DNA from: Pirellulales bacterium
Lineage (GTDB): Bacteria > Planctomycetota > Planctomycetia > Pirellulales > PALSA-1355
Assembly (NCBI GenBank): GCA_022844125.1
Contig: JALHMI010000009.1
Span: forward strand, 285,111-349,110
Length of the DNA: 64,000 nucleotides
Reading direction: 5' to 3'
The stretch's first letter is position 1. Each line of letters begins with the position of its first letter. Below are positions 37,515 through 46,316 of the stretch, in pieces. A model generated the notes under the pieces. That model did no database searches. It worked only from the letters and a program-made list of their open reading frames with translations, and was not told the DNA's origin. The translations under genes were made by a program, and so were the position numbers.

Positions 37515-39645
37515 ACCACTGCCCACTGTTCCAGGAATTGACACTTGCGATCAAAGATTGCTTCTTTTTGCGCGCACACTCCTGCCGCTGGTTGTCTATC
37601 CGATCGTGTCCGGACTTATTGCTGCAATACCTTGGCTCTTGAAGGACATGGTGCTCGTCGGAACAATCGTAGGGCTAGGAGTTGTGGGGATCGCACTTCG
37701 CCAAGCTCGGCAGGATCGGAAGTGGTTCGAGGCGTACACCGACTGCATTACTAGGCTCAAAGGGAAACCTCTGAGCGACAGCGTAGTTCGTCACTTTATC
37801 CGGGTGGAATACGCTCGACCCATGCGGATTCCTTTCCTTTGGATTGCACTATGGTTCTTAATCCCGCCCTGGTGTCCACAGATTCGCGAAGGCTTCGCTT
37901 TTCGGACCGTCCGGCCAAACACGACAATATCTGCCGCTCGATGGCTCAGCATTCTTCCGCCTATCGCGATTGGCTTGGGCGCTGGGAAGATCGCAACACG
38001 ACGACGTTCCAAACGACAACTGCCTGTCATCGAGAAACGCAAGAAGGTAGTGATCGAACCGCCGCCCTATGGCCCAATTTATATTCGCGGGACTCAGTTG
38101 GTGACGCTTGAAGCAGCCCGGGCTCGGCAATCGCTTGTTTTGCCAAGTGGTGATGTTGGGATCTTCTGGGGCGGCGTCTGCTTGCCGAGCGACCAGCCCG
38201 AACATTTCTGCGTGTTCGGGGCAACCGGGGCGGGTAAAAGCATGATTCTTCGCTTGCTAATGCAGGACACGCTATACAAAGTCAGTAACCCGTTTGTAAG
38301 CACACGGCAGCGCGCCCGAGCACTGATTTATGACCCGAAGCCGGAGCTCTACCCCTACGCCGCAGCCATTCACCCTCACGCAGATTTCCTAATCACAAAT
38401 CCATCCGATCTCCGCTCTCGACGCTGGGATCTAGCAAAGGACTTCGCATCATTATCATCGGCCGCAGCGCTCGCTCGCCTGTTGGTTCCGATGCACCTTC
38501 AGCAGCATGATACGTTTTACCCAAAAGCGGTTCGAGCGGTACTAAAGGAGGTGTTCAAGGCCTTCATCCTGACTGCACCTGGCCGTTGGACGCTTCGCGA
38601 CGTGTTCGAGGTAATGAAATCGGAAGGTGATCTAGAGCATCTCCTTAACCGCCATGAAGAAACACGCGGCACGCTAGAACGAATTAGCCATAATGCGGAA
38701 ACTCGGGGGAACATCGACATTAGCATGCACATCGAACTTGATGCCTACCGGCTCCTTGCAGCACGCTGGCATCACGCCTCCAGCAGTTTCAGCTTAAGCG
38801 AGTGGATGCAGAGTGAGTCGGTTCTTGTGGTCGGCCGTGTCCCAACGGAAAGCGAGCTGTTTGACGCGGTGAACGCTTTACTTTTGAATCGAGTTAGCGA
38901 ACTGCTCCTTGACCAGGCTGATTACCCTGACACGTGGACGTACACTTACCTCGATGAGCTGGCCACCGTATCGGGCTTCCGAGGCTTAGAAACTTTGATG
39001 ACCAACGGCCGGAGCAAGCATGTAAGCGTCGTACTTGCATCGCAGGGAATTGAAGGCCTACGCCAACAGTTCGGAGTAGAGGCCACCGAGACGCTGGTTT
39101 CTATGTGCTCGAACAAGGCATTTTTAAAACTTAGTCGTGCGACGGCGGAATGGGCGGCGAATCAAATTGGGAAGTCGGATTGGATTGAGATCTACCGCAA
39201 CTGGTCGTATTCCTCCGGCACGTCTTGGAACGTCGGCAGCTCAACATCGCATAACAGTAACTCCACGTCCGACTATAGCACATCGAGTCAGTCCAGTTTC
39301 GGTGGGTCGTCGTCGTCCACATTTGGAGCGACCGAACAGCGCAACGAACGTTACGCTCAACTCCCAGAAGATCTCCAGCACGTCCCTAAACCAAATCGAC
39401 GCGCGCGCATTGGTCTGTTTGGAACGTTCATGTCAGATCCAGGTTCTGCATATGGCATTGTTCCGACGGAAATACCATCCGTTGCCTTAACCAAGTTGCT
39501 GTTGCCGGCCACTCCGGACATTCCAGCGTTTATTCGGCGTCCAGACGATCACGATCTCTTGCCCTCCTGGACGAACGAGGACCGTGTTCGGCTTGGTTTT
39601 CCGTCGGGTCCTACAAGGCGGGCACCGCTCGACACATTCCTATAG
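37456..39645 (+). CDS. Type IV coupling protein (TraD/TrwB/VirD4-like)
   Basis: A 729-residue ATPase that docks the relaxosome to a secretion channel. Two N-terminal membrane helices (residues about 35-75), another near residues 120-180, Walker A GATGAGKS (about residue 257) and Walker B YLDELATV (about 498) are visible, as is LASQGIEGLRQQFG. It has an unusual Ser/Thr-rich stretch at about residues 585-630 (SSGTSWNVGSSTSHNSNSTS and on) that is probably disordered. No other secretion genes are present, so the element likely borrows a channel. Confidence 0.87.
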   Translation: MNTQVFYKPTRLVLDLSRPKPLPTVPGIDTCDQRLLLFARTLLPLVVYPIVSGLIAAIPWLLKDMVLVGTIVGLGVVGIALRQARQDRKWFEAYTDCITRLKGKPLSDSVVRHFIRVEYARPMRIPFLWIALWFLIPPWCPQIREGFAFRTVRPNTTISAARWLSILPPIAIGLGAGKIATRRRSKRQLPVIEKRKKVVIEPPPYGPIYIRGTQLVTLEAARARQSLVLPSGDVGIFWGGVCLPSDQPEHFCVFGATGAGKSMILRLLMQDTLYKVSNPFVSTRQRARALIYDPKPELYPYAAAIHPHADFLITNPSDLRSRRWDLAKDFASLSSAAALARLLVPMHLQQHDTFYPKAVRAVLKEVFKAFILTAPGRWTLRDVFEVMKSEGDLEHLLNRHEETRGTLERISHNAETRGNIDISMHIELDAYRLLAARWHHASSSFSLSEWMQSESVLVVGRVPTESELFDAVNALLLNRVSELLLDQADYPDTWTYTYLDELATVSGFRGLETLMTNGRSKHVSVVLASQGIEGLRQQFGVEATETLVSMCSNKAFLKLSRATAEWAANQIGKSDWIEIYRNWSYSSGTSWNVGSSTSHNSNSTSDYSTSSQSSFGGSSSSTFGATEQRNERYAQLPEDLQHVPKPNRRARIGLFGTFMSDPGSAYGIVPTEIPSVALTKLLLPATPDIPAFIRRPDDHDLLPSWTNEDRVRLGFPSGPTRRAPLDTFL

Positions 39646-39657
39646 AAGGAGTTGAAC

Positions 39658-40665
39658 ATGCTCGTCAAATGCCAATGTGGCCGCGAATGGGACATTGATA
39701 TCAAGAACGCTGGGCAGCGCTTTCGATGTCCGTTCTGTGGCGAATCCATAAACATCCCCGGTGTCGCGGTCGGCCAACCGCGTATCACTGCATTAGTCTC
39801 CCGGCTAGTTGGTCGCAGTGACCGTTCCGCCGGCCAGCACTTTGGCGCACTCACTCCCACGGGACAAATGACTCCGAGTGGATGGCCAATGTATGCATTG
39901 GTGGCGATTATATTGGCAGGGTTTCTCCTAGGTGCGTACCTTCAGCCTGTATTCAAAGGCGTTGCAAGTGATACGACATCTGCCATTCAATCGGCACAGA
40001 CTCCAGGACTTGCCCAGATCTCATCCGATGAGCACGTCTCTGTAGCGGATACAATCCCTGCACTTGATACCGAAATTGCACGGCTGCAAGCGGAGCTAGC
40101 AGTTGCGTCAACGCATGTTAGGCATTGGAAAGAGCGTGACTTCGGAGGGCCCGAACATGTCAGAGCACACATTCGGAGACAGGCACTTACCGAACAACTG
40201 GACGCGGCATTAGCCAAGCGAAATGCGCTCGGTAAAACCACAAGGCATGTGATGCAGGCCTCCTACCAGCCGAAGGCTCCTATAGAGATGACGACTGCCG
40301 AATGGATCTCGGCCATCAAACAGGAAGCGGAGCTTCCGGAGTGGTGGTATCGTTGGGCCTATCATGTTGAGCACCCATGGCTCCACGCACGTTTGTGTCA
40401 GCAAGACTATTTCGAAGCACGCCGTCGATCAGAGCGCACGAACGATGATGTATTCTTATCTAGCGAGGCTGCGCGCGCGGATAAGCACTTACGAGCACAG
40501 ATACAAGCGAGGAAGCGGATATATAACACTTTAAAGGACAACGACTGGCGCGCGGATCACCATTTGCGGAACGCGCGTAGTGCACTGAGTCGTCAAGTGA
40601 TGCACTCCGAGTTGCTGCTTGCCGTACGATACATGCGCAAGGCTATGGAACGAGAACCGAAGTGA
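39658..40665 (+). CDS. Zinc-ribbon membrane protein of unknown function
   Basis: About 335 residues from ATG 39658 (AGAAGGA upstream; an in-frame TTG at 39652 is less likely). An N-terminal zinc ribbon (CQCGREWD...FRCPFCGE) is followed by one membrane helix (ALVAIILAGFLLGAYL) and a helical C-terminal region. The combination of a cytosolic Cys ribbon and one anchor is common in planctomycetes. Its place behind the coupling protein suggests a transfer-related role, which is inference. Confidence 0.65.
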   Translation: MLVKCQCGREWDIDIKNAGQRFRCPFCGESINIPGVAVGQPRITALVSRLVGRSDRSAGQHFGALTPTGQMTPSGWPMYALVAIILAGFLLGAYLQPVFKGVASDTTSAIQSAQTPGLAQISSDEHVSVADTIPALDTEIARLQAELAVASTHVRHWKERDFGGPEHVRAHIRRQALTEQLDAALAKRNALGKTTRHVMQASYQPKAPIEMTTAEWISAIKQEAELPEWWYRWAYHVEHPWLHARLCQQDYFEARRRSERTNDDVFLSSEAARADKHLRAQIQARKRIYNTLKDNDWRADHHLRNARSALSRQVMHSELLLAVRYMRKAMEREPK

Positions 40666-40815
40666 TGCATACCGGACATAACCACACAGGCTGAAAGCGG
40701 CTTGCGCGAGATCCTCACATTGGTACATCATAAAGGACGTTATGAGTCATGGCCGGGGGACTTCAGTAGTCCGCGAAACCGTCATAAAGCCCTTTAGGCA
40801 TGACGTCCGAGGCGA

Positions 40816-41793
40816 ATGGCAAAGGCAGAAGTTCCGATAATCGCGAAGCGCGATCTGACACGTGCAGGAATCGAACGGCTTCCAGCCATCGTTGCAAACG
40901 CAGGGCCGGACGGTGCTCGTCGATTCATCGAATTCTTTGCCGTCACGATTCGGAACAAGAACACGCGGCTTGCGTACAGTCGAGCCGTCCTTCAATTCAT
41001 TTTTTGGTGCGAAAGTCGAGGACTTCGGTCTCTTAAAGACATTCGGCCAGTTGCGGTTGCTGCCTACATCGAACAGCACCAGGCAGCCGCTCCGACGGTC
41101 AAGCAACATCTTGCCGCCATCCGAATGCTCTTCGATTGGCTAGTTGTCGGCCAGATTGTGCCGCACAACCCGGCCACTTCTGTCCGAGGCCCAAAGCACA
41201 TCGTTAAGCGTGGCAAGACGCCCGTTCTTACGTCCGACCAAGCTCGCCTTTTGATTGACTCAATCGATACTTCCTCGATTATCGGGCTACGAGACCGTGC
41301 ATTGATTGGTGTCATGGTCTACAGTTTCGCGCGAATCAGCGCCGCGACAGCAATGCGGATGGAAGACTACTTCCATAGCGGCAAGCGATGGTGGTTTAGG
41401 TTGCACGAGAAGGGCGGAAAGCGCCATGAAGTACCCGCCCACCACAACGCAGAGGAATATCTCGACGAGTACTTGAAACGAGCAAGCGGTACCGGTGACA
41501 AAAAGGAGTCGATCTTCAGGACGATCGACAAGCGTGGCAACCTAACCGACCGAACGATGACTCGCACCGACGCCCTCAAGATGGTCAAGCGGCGTGCCAG
41601 GGCTGCAGGACTACCCTATTCCACTTGTTGCCACACCTTCAGGGCCACTGGCATTACGGCCTACCTGGAAAACGGCGGTACAATAGAAAAAGCACAGACC
41701 ATCGCAGCCCACGAGTCGCCGAGGACAACTAAGCTCTATGACCGTACTAGCGATGCAATCACGCTGGACGAGATCGAACGTATCCTGATATGA
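40816..41793 (+). CDS. Tyrosine recombinase/integrase
   Basis: A 325-residue XerC/D-like integrase with all catalytic residues: Arg173 (SFARISA), Lys199 (EKGGKRHEV), His273 and Arg276 (HTFRATG), His299 (AAHESPRTTK) and Tyr308 (LYDRT). The N-terminal SAM-like core-binding domain is present (NTRLAYSRAVLQFIFWC). It probably integrates the element, and a tRNA/tmRNA-type site as at 28965 is a plausible target. It is convergent with the HNH gene. Confidence 0.92.
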   Translation: MAKAEVPIIAKRDLTRAGIERLPAIVANAGPDGARRFIEFFAVTIRNKNTRLAYSRAVLQFIFWCESRGLRSLKDIRPVAVAAYIEQHQAAAPTVKQHLAAIRMLFDWLVVGQIVPHNPATSVRGPKHIVKRGKTPVLTSDQARLLIDSIDTSSIIGLRDRALIGVMVYSFARISAATAMRMEDYFHSGKRWWFRLHEKGGKRHEVPAHHNAEEYLDEYLKRASGTGDKKESIFRTIDKRGNLTDRTMTRTDALKMVKRRARAAGLPYSTCCHTFRATGITAYLENGGTIEKAQTIAAHESPRTTKLYDRTSDAITLDEIERILI

Positions 41794-41915
41794 GAGGCAC
41801 GCATTCGGGTCGCTTTGAGCTTGCTGACCTGTCGTTTCCGCGAGTTTTCTCCACGTCGGCGAAAGAAGAATGGGCGATTGCCTCGCTCGCTTCACTGATG
41901 ATGCCTATAACTTCT

Positions 41916-42959
41916 TTAGTGAATCGCTGCTATTTGTTCTCGCCATGCCAAGGCCTTCAGCATCTTCTTGCGAAGGGTCGCATCGCGAGAGAAAAAGAAC
42001 GGTTTACGAACGACGGTCGAATCGAAAGCATTCAACATGCTCTCGGCACCGCCGATTCGGCCGGACTGTTCGAAAAAGTCGATGGCAGCATCATCGACCT
42101 TTATTGCCATGTCGGGCATTATGATGAACGCACTTGCGTCAAACAATTTGTGATGGTTTGGGCACATTGCAATTCCGTTCCAAAGCTCGTCCTGGCTAGT
42201 TTCTACGCTAACTGGAATAATGTGAGCACCCTCAACGATCTCAAGTTGAGTGCCACATACCGCGCAAGCATAGTTGAATTGTTTCTTAATTAGCGGCCCG
42301 AAGCGAGCGTCTCTCTCATAACGCTCGACAATGAGTTTGTTGCGCAGCGTTTTAATAAACGCGTTTACCGCTGCCGGGTCTTCAGGCAGGGCAATCGTCG
42401 GCTTATTTGGTGTTCTTGATAGAAAAAACGCTTCGCGCTGAGATCCAGTAAGTGTTTGCCTACCTGCCTCTTTGGAAACTGCCAGATAATTGTGGAGGTT
42501 GCCTGGTGTAAAAGCGACTCGCACTTCTTTGCCTCCTTGCACTGTTCGGGGCGGCGAGACTGCCCATCCATTTCGTCGTGCATCGTCTAGCGTCGCTTCT
42601 TTCACTTGAACGGCCGCACTGTATGAAAACTCTGCGTGCAGGTGAGCCTCCCAACCGATGAATACTCCAAAGTCTGGAGAATAACCGAGCAGGAACGTCA
42701 TGCGCCGCCCTGACAGGTCTAGCTCGCCACGTTCGCCACGAACCTGCCCCGGCAAAATCAGTTGAATTTTAAATTCATCAACCGGCCTATCGTTGGACTC
42801 GACGTGCGTGGCCGTCCACAAATAAATTCGAACGGCACCAAAGCCGGGAATTGTGGCGGTGACTGGGCGCGCTTCATCGGCCCTGCTCGTAAACGTGGTT
42901 CCCTCTGGAAGTGCGGCACGCAGTTTTGCGCGAAGAACAGACTGCGGTACTTCTGGCAT
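41916..42959 (-). CDS. HNH endonuclease, last gene of the defence operon
   Basis: A 347-residue protein, start ATG 42959 behind GGAGAG. The C-terminal HNH domain has the zinc and catalytic pattern CAVCGTQ...AHIIP...NGIAMCPNHHKLFD. The N-terminal 200 residues form a separate domain (PGFGAVRIYLWTATH, LLGYSPDFGVFIGWEAH) that I do not recognise and that may recognise DNA or a modification. It is 70 bases after the helicase gene on the same strand, so it probably belongs to the defence operon as its nuclease. Confidence 0.8.
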   Translation of the reverse strand: MPEVPQSVLRAKLRAALPEGTTFTSRADEARPVTATIPGFGAVRIYLWTATHVESNDRPVDEFKIQLILPGQVRGERGELDLSGRRMTFLLGYSPDFGVFIGWEAHLHAEFSYSAAVQVKEATLDDARRNGWAVSPPRTVQGGKEVRVAFTPGNLHNYLAVSKEAGRQTLTGSQREAFFLSRTPNKPTIALPEDPAAVNAFIKTLRNKLIVERYERDARFGPLIKKQFNYACAVCGTQLEIVEGAHIIPVSVETSQDELWNGIAMCPNHHKLFDASAFIIMPDMAIKVDDAAIDFFEQSGRIGGAESMLNAFDSTVVRKPFFFSRDATLRKKMLKALAWREQIAAIH

Positions 42960-43029
42960 AATTTGTCTCTCCAATGCCGCGTTTACGTTGCAGAGCAATT
43001 GCCCATAATAGCCGGTTGGGTTGCAGAAG

Positions 43030-45801
43030 CTACTCTAGCTCGATCCAAGCCAGCAATTTCCACACTATCGTGACAGACTCTGATAGCAGCCCTCGATGAG
43101 CCATGTCTCGGCGGAGCATTTCCGGAAGTGTCGTGCTGACCAGTCTTGCTCGTTCTTGCTCGGTAAATAGTGCCTTACTTCCGGATTGCAGAGAACGAAG
43201 AGAAGTGATCGCTCTCTCTATTGCGGGCGATCGGTTGCCGTCGGGGCCTAATCCTACTGAGATAACTTTTTGCGTAAATCGCTGATCGGCGTCATGGAGC
43301 AGAACATGCCAGACGGTCAGAAGACCACGGATGTTCGATAGGTCCGGACTAGCAGCGATCCATGCTCGCGAGGTCGCAGCAAGACTGCGATCCTCTTCGA
43401 GAAAGCGCTTTAGCAATGGATGCTCAAGGCCAAGCAGGGAAAGGTGCTCGTTGTCCCTCGCCACGTTTCGGTCAGTCGTGATGTGAGTGTCTGAATCTCC
43501 ACTGAGGGATACTTGCAGTCGATTGTCCTCAAAGCGCACACACCTTCCACCTGCCCGCGAGATCGTCGCGCAAAAATACGCCACAAGTCTCGTCATTCCC
43601 TCGCCGCGATCGTCCATTTGTTGGTAATCATCGAGGCGAAAGCCCTCTAAGTCCTGGAACAGTTCCCAAACCACCTGTCGAGCGGTTTTGGCGTTGTCGA
43701 TGGCAACGTCTAGCTCTTGCCTGGTTCGTACCAAGCGGGGATCACGCACGCCGTCTTGATACAATTTGTCGTATGAGAGTCGCTCAGAAAGTTGTCCAAG
43801 GATCTGTCCTCGTAGGTCTTCGGCAATCTGACCCAGTTCATCGACTTTTCCTAGTGTCTTGGCGATCTCTAATAGCTTCTCCTCCAGGAGCAGGAAAATC
43901 TGGCCTTCGATCGTATCAGCTGAAACCAAGTTATAAACCTGCGCCGTGTGGGCTTGTCCGTAGCGATGAATTCGGCCAATACGTTGCTCTAAATCCATCG
44001 GGTTCCAAGGCAAATCATGATTGAAGAGTACCCGGGCGAACTGGAGATTGATCCCTTCTCGACCCGCAGCCGTACAGATCAGAACGCGAGGACCATCTGG
44101 TCGCTTGAAACGTCGCTCGGCAGCAAGCTTAGCTCCGTGGTCCCCACCCTTCAGTACATCCACCCCTGCGTTAGGAAAACGGCCGTCGATTGCGGCTTGC
44201 AATGCATCCACACTGCCGAGATACGTCGTAAACACGACGATCTTTTCTCCCGGATGGACGGCCCATAAGTCTCCGAGTGCTCGAAGCAATTCCTTGGTCT
44301 TACTTTCATCGCCTTCTGGAATAAGTTTCAGCAAGTCACGGATTCGTTGCCGTTCGGCAGGCAAGGCCACGGACACCAACATCGCTGCCGAGTCTTCGTC
44401 TCCTGCTGCCTTGTATTCTCCGTCCTCGGAACAATCTGCGACTTTTTCGCCGAGCTTACGGAGCAGCTTAACACGAGCGTCGGCGAGTAGTCGTTCAACT
44501 TGCGCACGGCCGAGCGAATCCGTCGATAGCGCGAACATCGAGTGTAGTAGGCTCCGGGCATCCGTCAGCGCGCGCTCGCGACCATCAACATCCAGATTCT
44601 GGTCGCACACGATTGCTTCGTGGACCGTCAAACTTAGGAGCCTGCGGCGAAGCGTGGAACCGACAGCTGAAAAGCTGGATGCTGCTATTTTCTGAAAAAT
44701 GGTCATTACGAAGCCGAGAGCCCTGCCTTGGTTTCCGGCAGCCTCAGCCAAGTTGTAACCATCCCTCAAGTATTCAAGCAGCGATTCATAGAATCGCGAC
44801 TCCGGCGTGGAGAGGTGAAATGCCTGAGTGTGAACTTGTCGCCTAGAAAAAAGCGGTTCACCATGTGCATCACAAGCATCGGCCTGAGTTCGCCTGAACA
44901 CGACGGAGTTTAGCCGGTAGCGGTTCTCGAGCATGTCATCCGAGTTTAGAAACAGCGATGGATTCAGCAGACGAATGAGCATCCAAAAGCGGAAATGATC
45001 GCCTTGATGCGGAGTTGCTGAGAGCAGCAACAAATCGCGGCTATGATCTCGCAACGCTTCGGCCAGTCTAAAGTTTTGGGTCTTGGTAACTTTTTTGCCT
45101 GACTCATAGGCGGTGAGATGATGCGCTTCGTCAAAGACGATAAGATCCCATCGGGGAGCATCCAATATCTTTTTCACGCGAGTTGGCCGTTTGAGTGTGT
45201 CAATGCTCGCGATCAGTCGGTTGTGTTTTGCAAAGGCATTCGATTTGCGATCAGTCACGTCTCCTTCGCTGCCGAACACTTCGAAGTCAAGATTGAAAGT
45301 TTCATTCAATTCGCGTTGCCAGTTGTTGACCAGTCCCGCTGGAACAACCATCAGTGCCCGCGTCAATTCACCGCGGGAAGCCAATTCACGTAACACGAGA
45401 GCAGTCTCGATCGTCTTGCCCAGCCCGACGCTATCGGCGATCAAAAAACGACGGGGAGAAGCGTTGGCGATTCGATAAGTGAGAACGATCTGATGGGGCA
45501 ACAGATCGACTTTCGCAGCCGTCAATGTCGCCGCGTTTTCAAGTAGCGGAAGTTGCTCTGCTTCAATTGCGAGCCAAAGTCGCTCCAAGGCTTCCGGCGT
45601 CGCTGGCCGAATTTGTGAAATGACTTCTTCGTCCCACGTCAAAGCACGTGCAAGAGCAGAAGCCGGAACTCGACGCTCACCATGTGTTTGAAAAAACACA
45701 CGAGCGTACCCGCTCGGTTCAGGACCGATGAAAACTCCGGTTCCCAACTCTGGATGAGTAACTCGAAAGCCGGCTACAAATTCAGGAGACTCGTTGGACA
45801 T
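43030..45801 (-). CDS. SNF2-type helicase (DrmD/BrxHII-like)
   Basis: A 923-residue superfamily 2 helicase: Walker A SVGLGKT at residues 124-130, DEAHH near 225, SATPHQG, and in the second half VFTTYLGS, TAAGREGINLQ and QRIGRIHRYGQ. It is the RapA/HepA-like branch that occurs in DISARM and BREX-3 as a helicase component. The C-terminal extension of about 300 residues is not assigned. Its start overlaps the end of the preceding 167-residue gene by 20 bases. Confidence 0.87.
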   Translation of the reverse strand: MSNESPEFVAGFRVTHPELGTGVFIGPEPSGYARVFFQTHGERRVPASALARALTWDEEVISQIRPATPEALERLWLAIEAEQLPLLENAATLTAAKVDLLPHQIVLTYRIANASPRRFLIADSVGLGKTIETALVLRELASRGELTRALMVVPAGLVNNWQRELNETFNLDFEVFGSEGDVTDRKSNAFAKHNRLIASIDTLKRPTRVKKILDAPRWDLIVFDEAHHLTAYESGKKVTKTQNFRLAEALRDHSRDLLLLSATPHQGDHFRFWMLIRLLNPSLFLNSDDMLENRYRLNSVVFRRTQADACDAHGEPLFSRRQVHTQAFHLSTPESRFYESLLEYLRDGYNLAEAAGNQGRALGFVMTIFQKIAASSFSAVGSTLRRRLLSLTVHEAIVCDQNLDVDGRERALTDARSLLHSMFALSTDSLGRAQVERLLADARVKLLRKLGEKVADCSEDGEYKAAGDEDSAAMLVSVALPAERQRIRDLLKLIPEGDESKTKELLRALGDLWAVHPGEKIVVFTTYLGSVDALQAAIDGRFPNAGVDVLKGGDHGAKLAAERRFKRPDGPRVLICTAAGREGINLQFARVLFNHDLPWNPMDLEQRIGRIHRYGQAHTAQVYNLVSADTIEGQIFLLLEEKLLEIAKTLGKVDELGQIAEDLRGQILGQLSERLSYDKLYQDGVRDPRLVRTRQELDVAIDNAKTARQVVWELFQDLEGFRLDDYQQMDDRGEGMTRLVAYFCATISRAGGRCVRFEDNRLQVSLSGDSDTHITTDRNVARDNEHLSLLGLEHPLLKRFLEEDRSLAATSRAWIAASPDLSNIRGLLTVWHVLLHDADQRFTQKVISVGLGPDGNRSPAIERAITSLRSLQSGSKALFTEQERARLVSTTLPEMLRRDMAHRGLLSESVTIVWKLLAWIELE

Positions 45802-46285
45802 GAAAGCCCCCGATCTCCTTTGTGCCCTCTACAATCAGCTTAAATACGCCGATGCCCGTCGCTGCTCCATTCCAAATAGCACGAGTAAGGCATAACTTCG
45901 CATCGCGATCCGATCCCTTGCCGAAGTAAACCAGATCGTCTGCTTCATTCAGTTGAAATAGTTTGCCGGGACCGTCCATCCCGAAAACAAGTCCCACACC
46001 GTCCCAGTGGTTGCTCCACATACGACATAGCGGCAAAATGTTACCTCGTAACCAGTCGTATGTTGCGGTTGTGTCTGGCATTACCTCTAGCACTGTTTGT
46101 AATCCGCCAACCAGCACAGTTTTTCCACCACCAGGTAGAGAATCGGGCAGCCCATGACGTTGCCATGACATTACTGTGCGCAGCGGCGTAGCTTCCTCAT
46201 CAGTAATAAGTGGCGCGAGAAGCTCAGGCGACCACACAATGCTACAACCACGTCGCTTCCAGCTTTGCGCCGTCATCTCCTGCAT
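45782..46285 (-). CDS. Unassigned protein in the defence operon
   Basis: A 167-residue protein between the methyltransferase and the helicase, start ATG 46285 behind AAAGGG. It has SLPGGGKTVLVGGLQTVLEV, which looks like a degenerate P-loop (G-G-G-K-T) but lacks the normal spacing, and a WLRGNILPLCRMW segment. I do not recognise the family. Its place, size and the K-T motif invite comparison with BrxF, the small P-loop protein of BREX type 3, or with small DUF3780-type partners; neither is shown. Confidence 0.6.
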   Translation of the reverse strand: MQEMTAQSWKRRGCSIVWSPELLAPLITDEEATPLRTVMSWQRHGLPDSLPGGGKTVLVGGLQTVLEVMPDTTATYDWLRGNILPLCRMWSNHWDGVGLVFGMDGPGKLFQLNEADDLVYFGKGSDRDAKLCLTRAIWNGAATGIGVFKLIVEGTKEIGGFHVQRVS

Positions 46286-46316
46286 AGTCGAACCCTTTCA
46301 CTCGTCGCAACGTCGC

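Noticed and set aside
33888..41793. Self-transmissible conjugative element
   Set aside because: No VirB4, VirB6, VirB8-10 or pilus genes are visible in the window, only relaxase and coupling protein.
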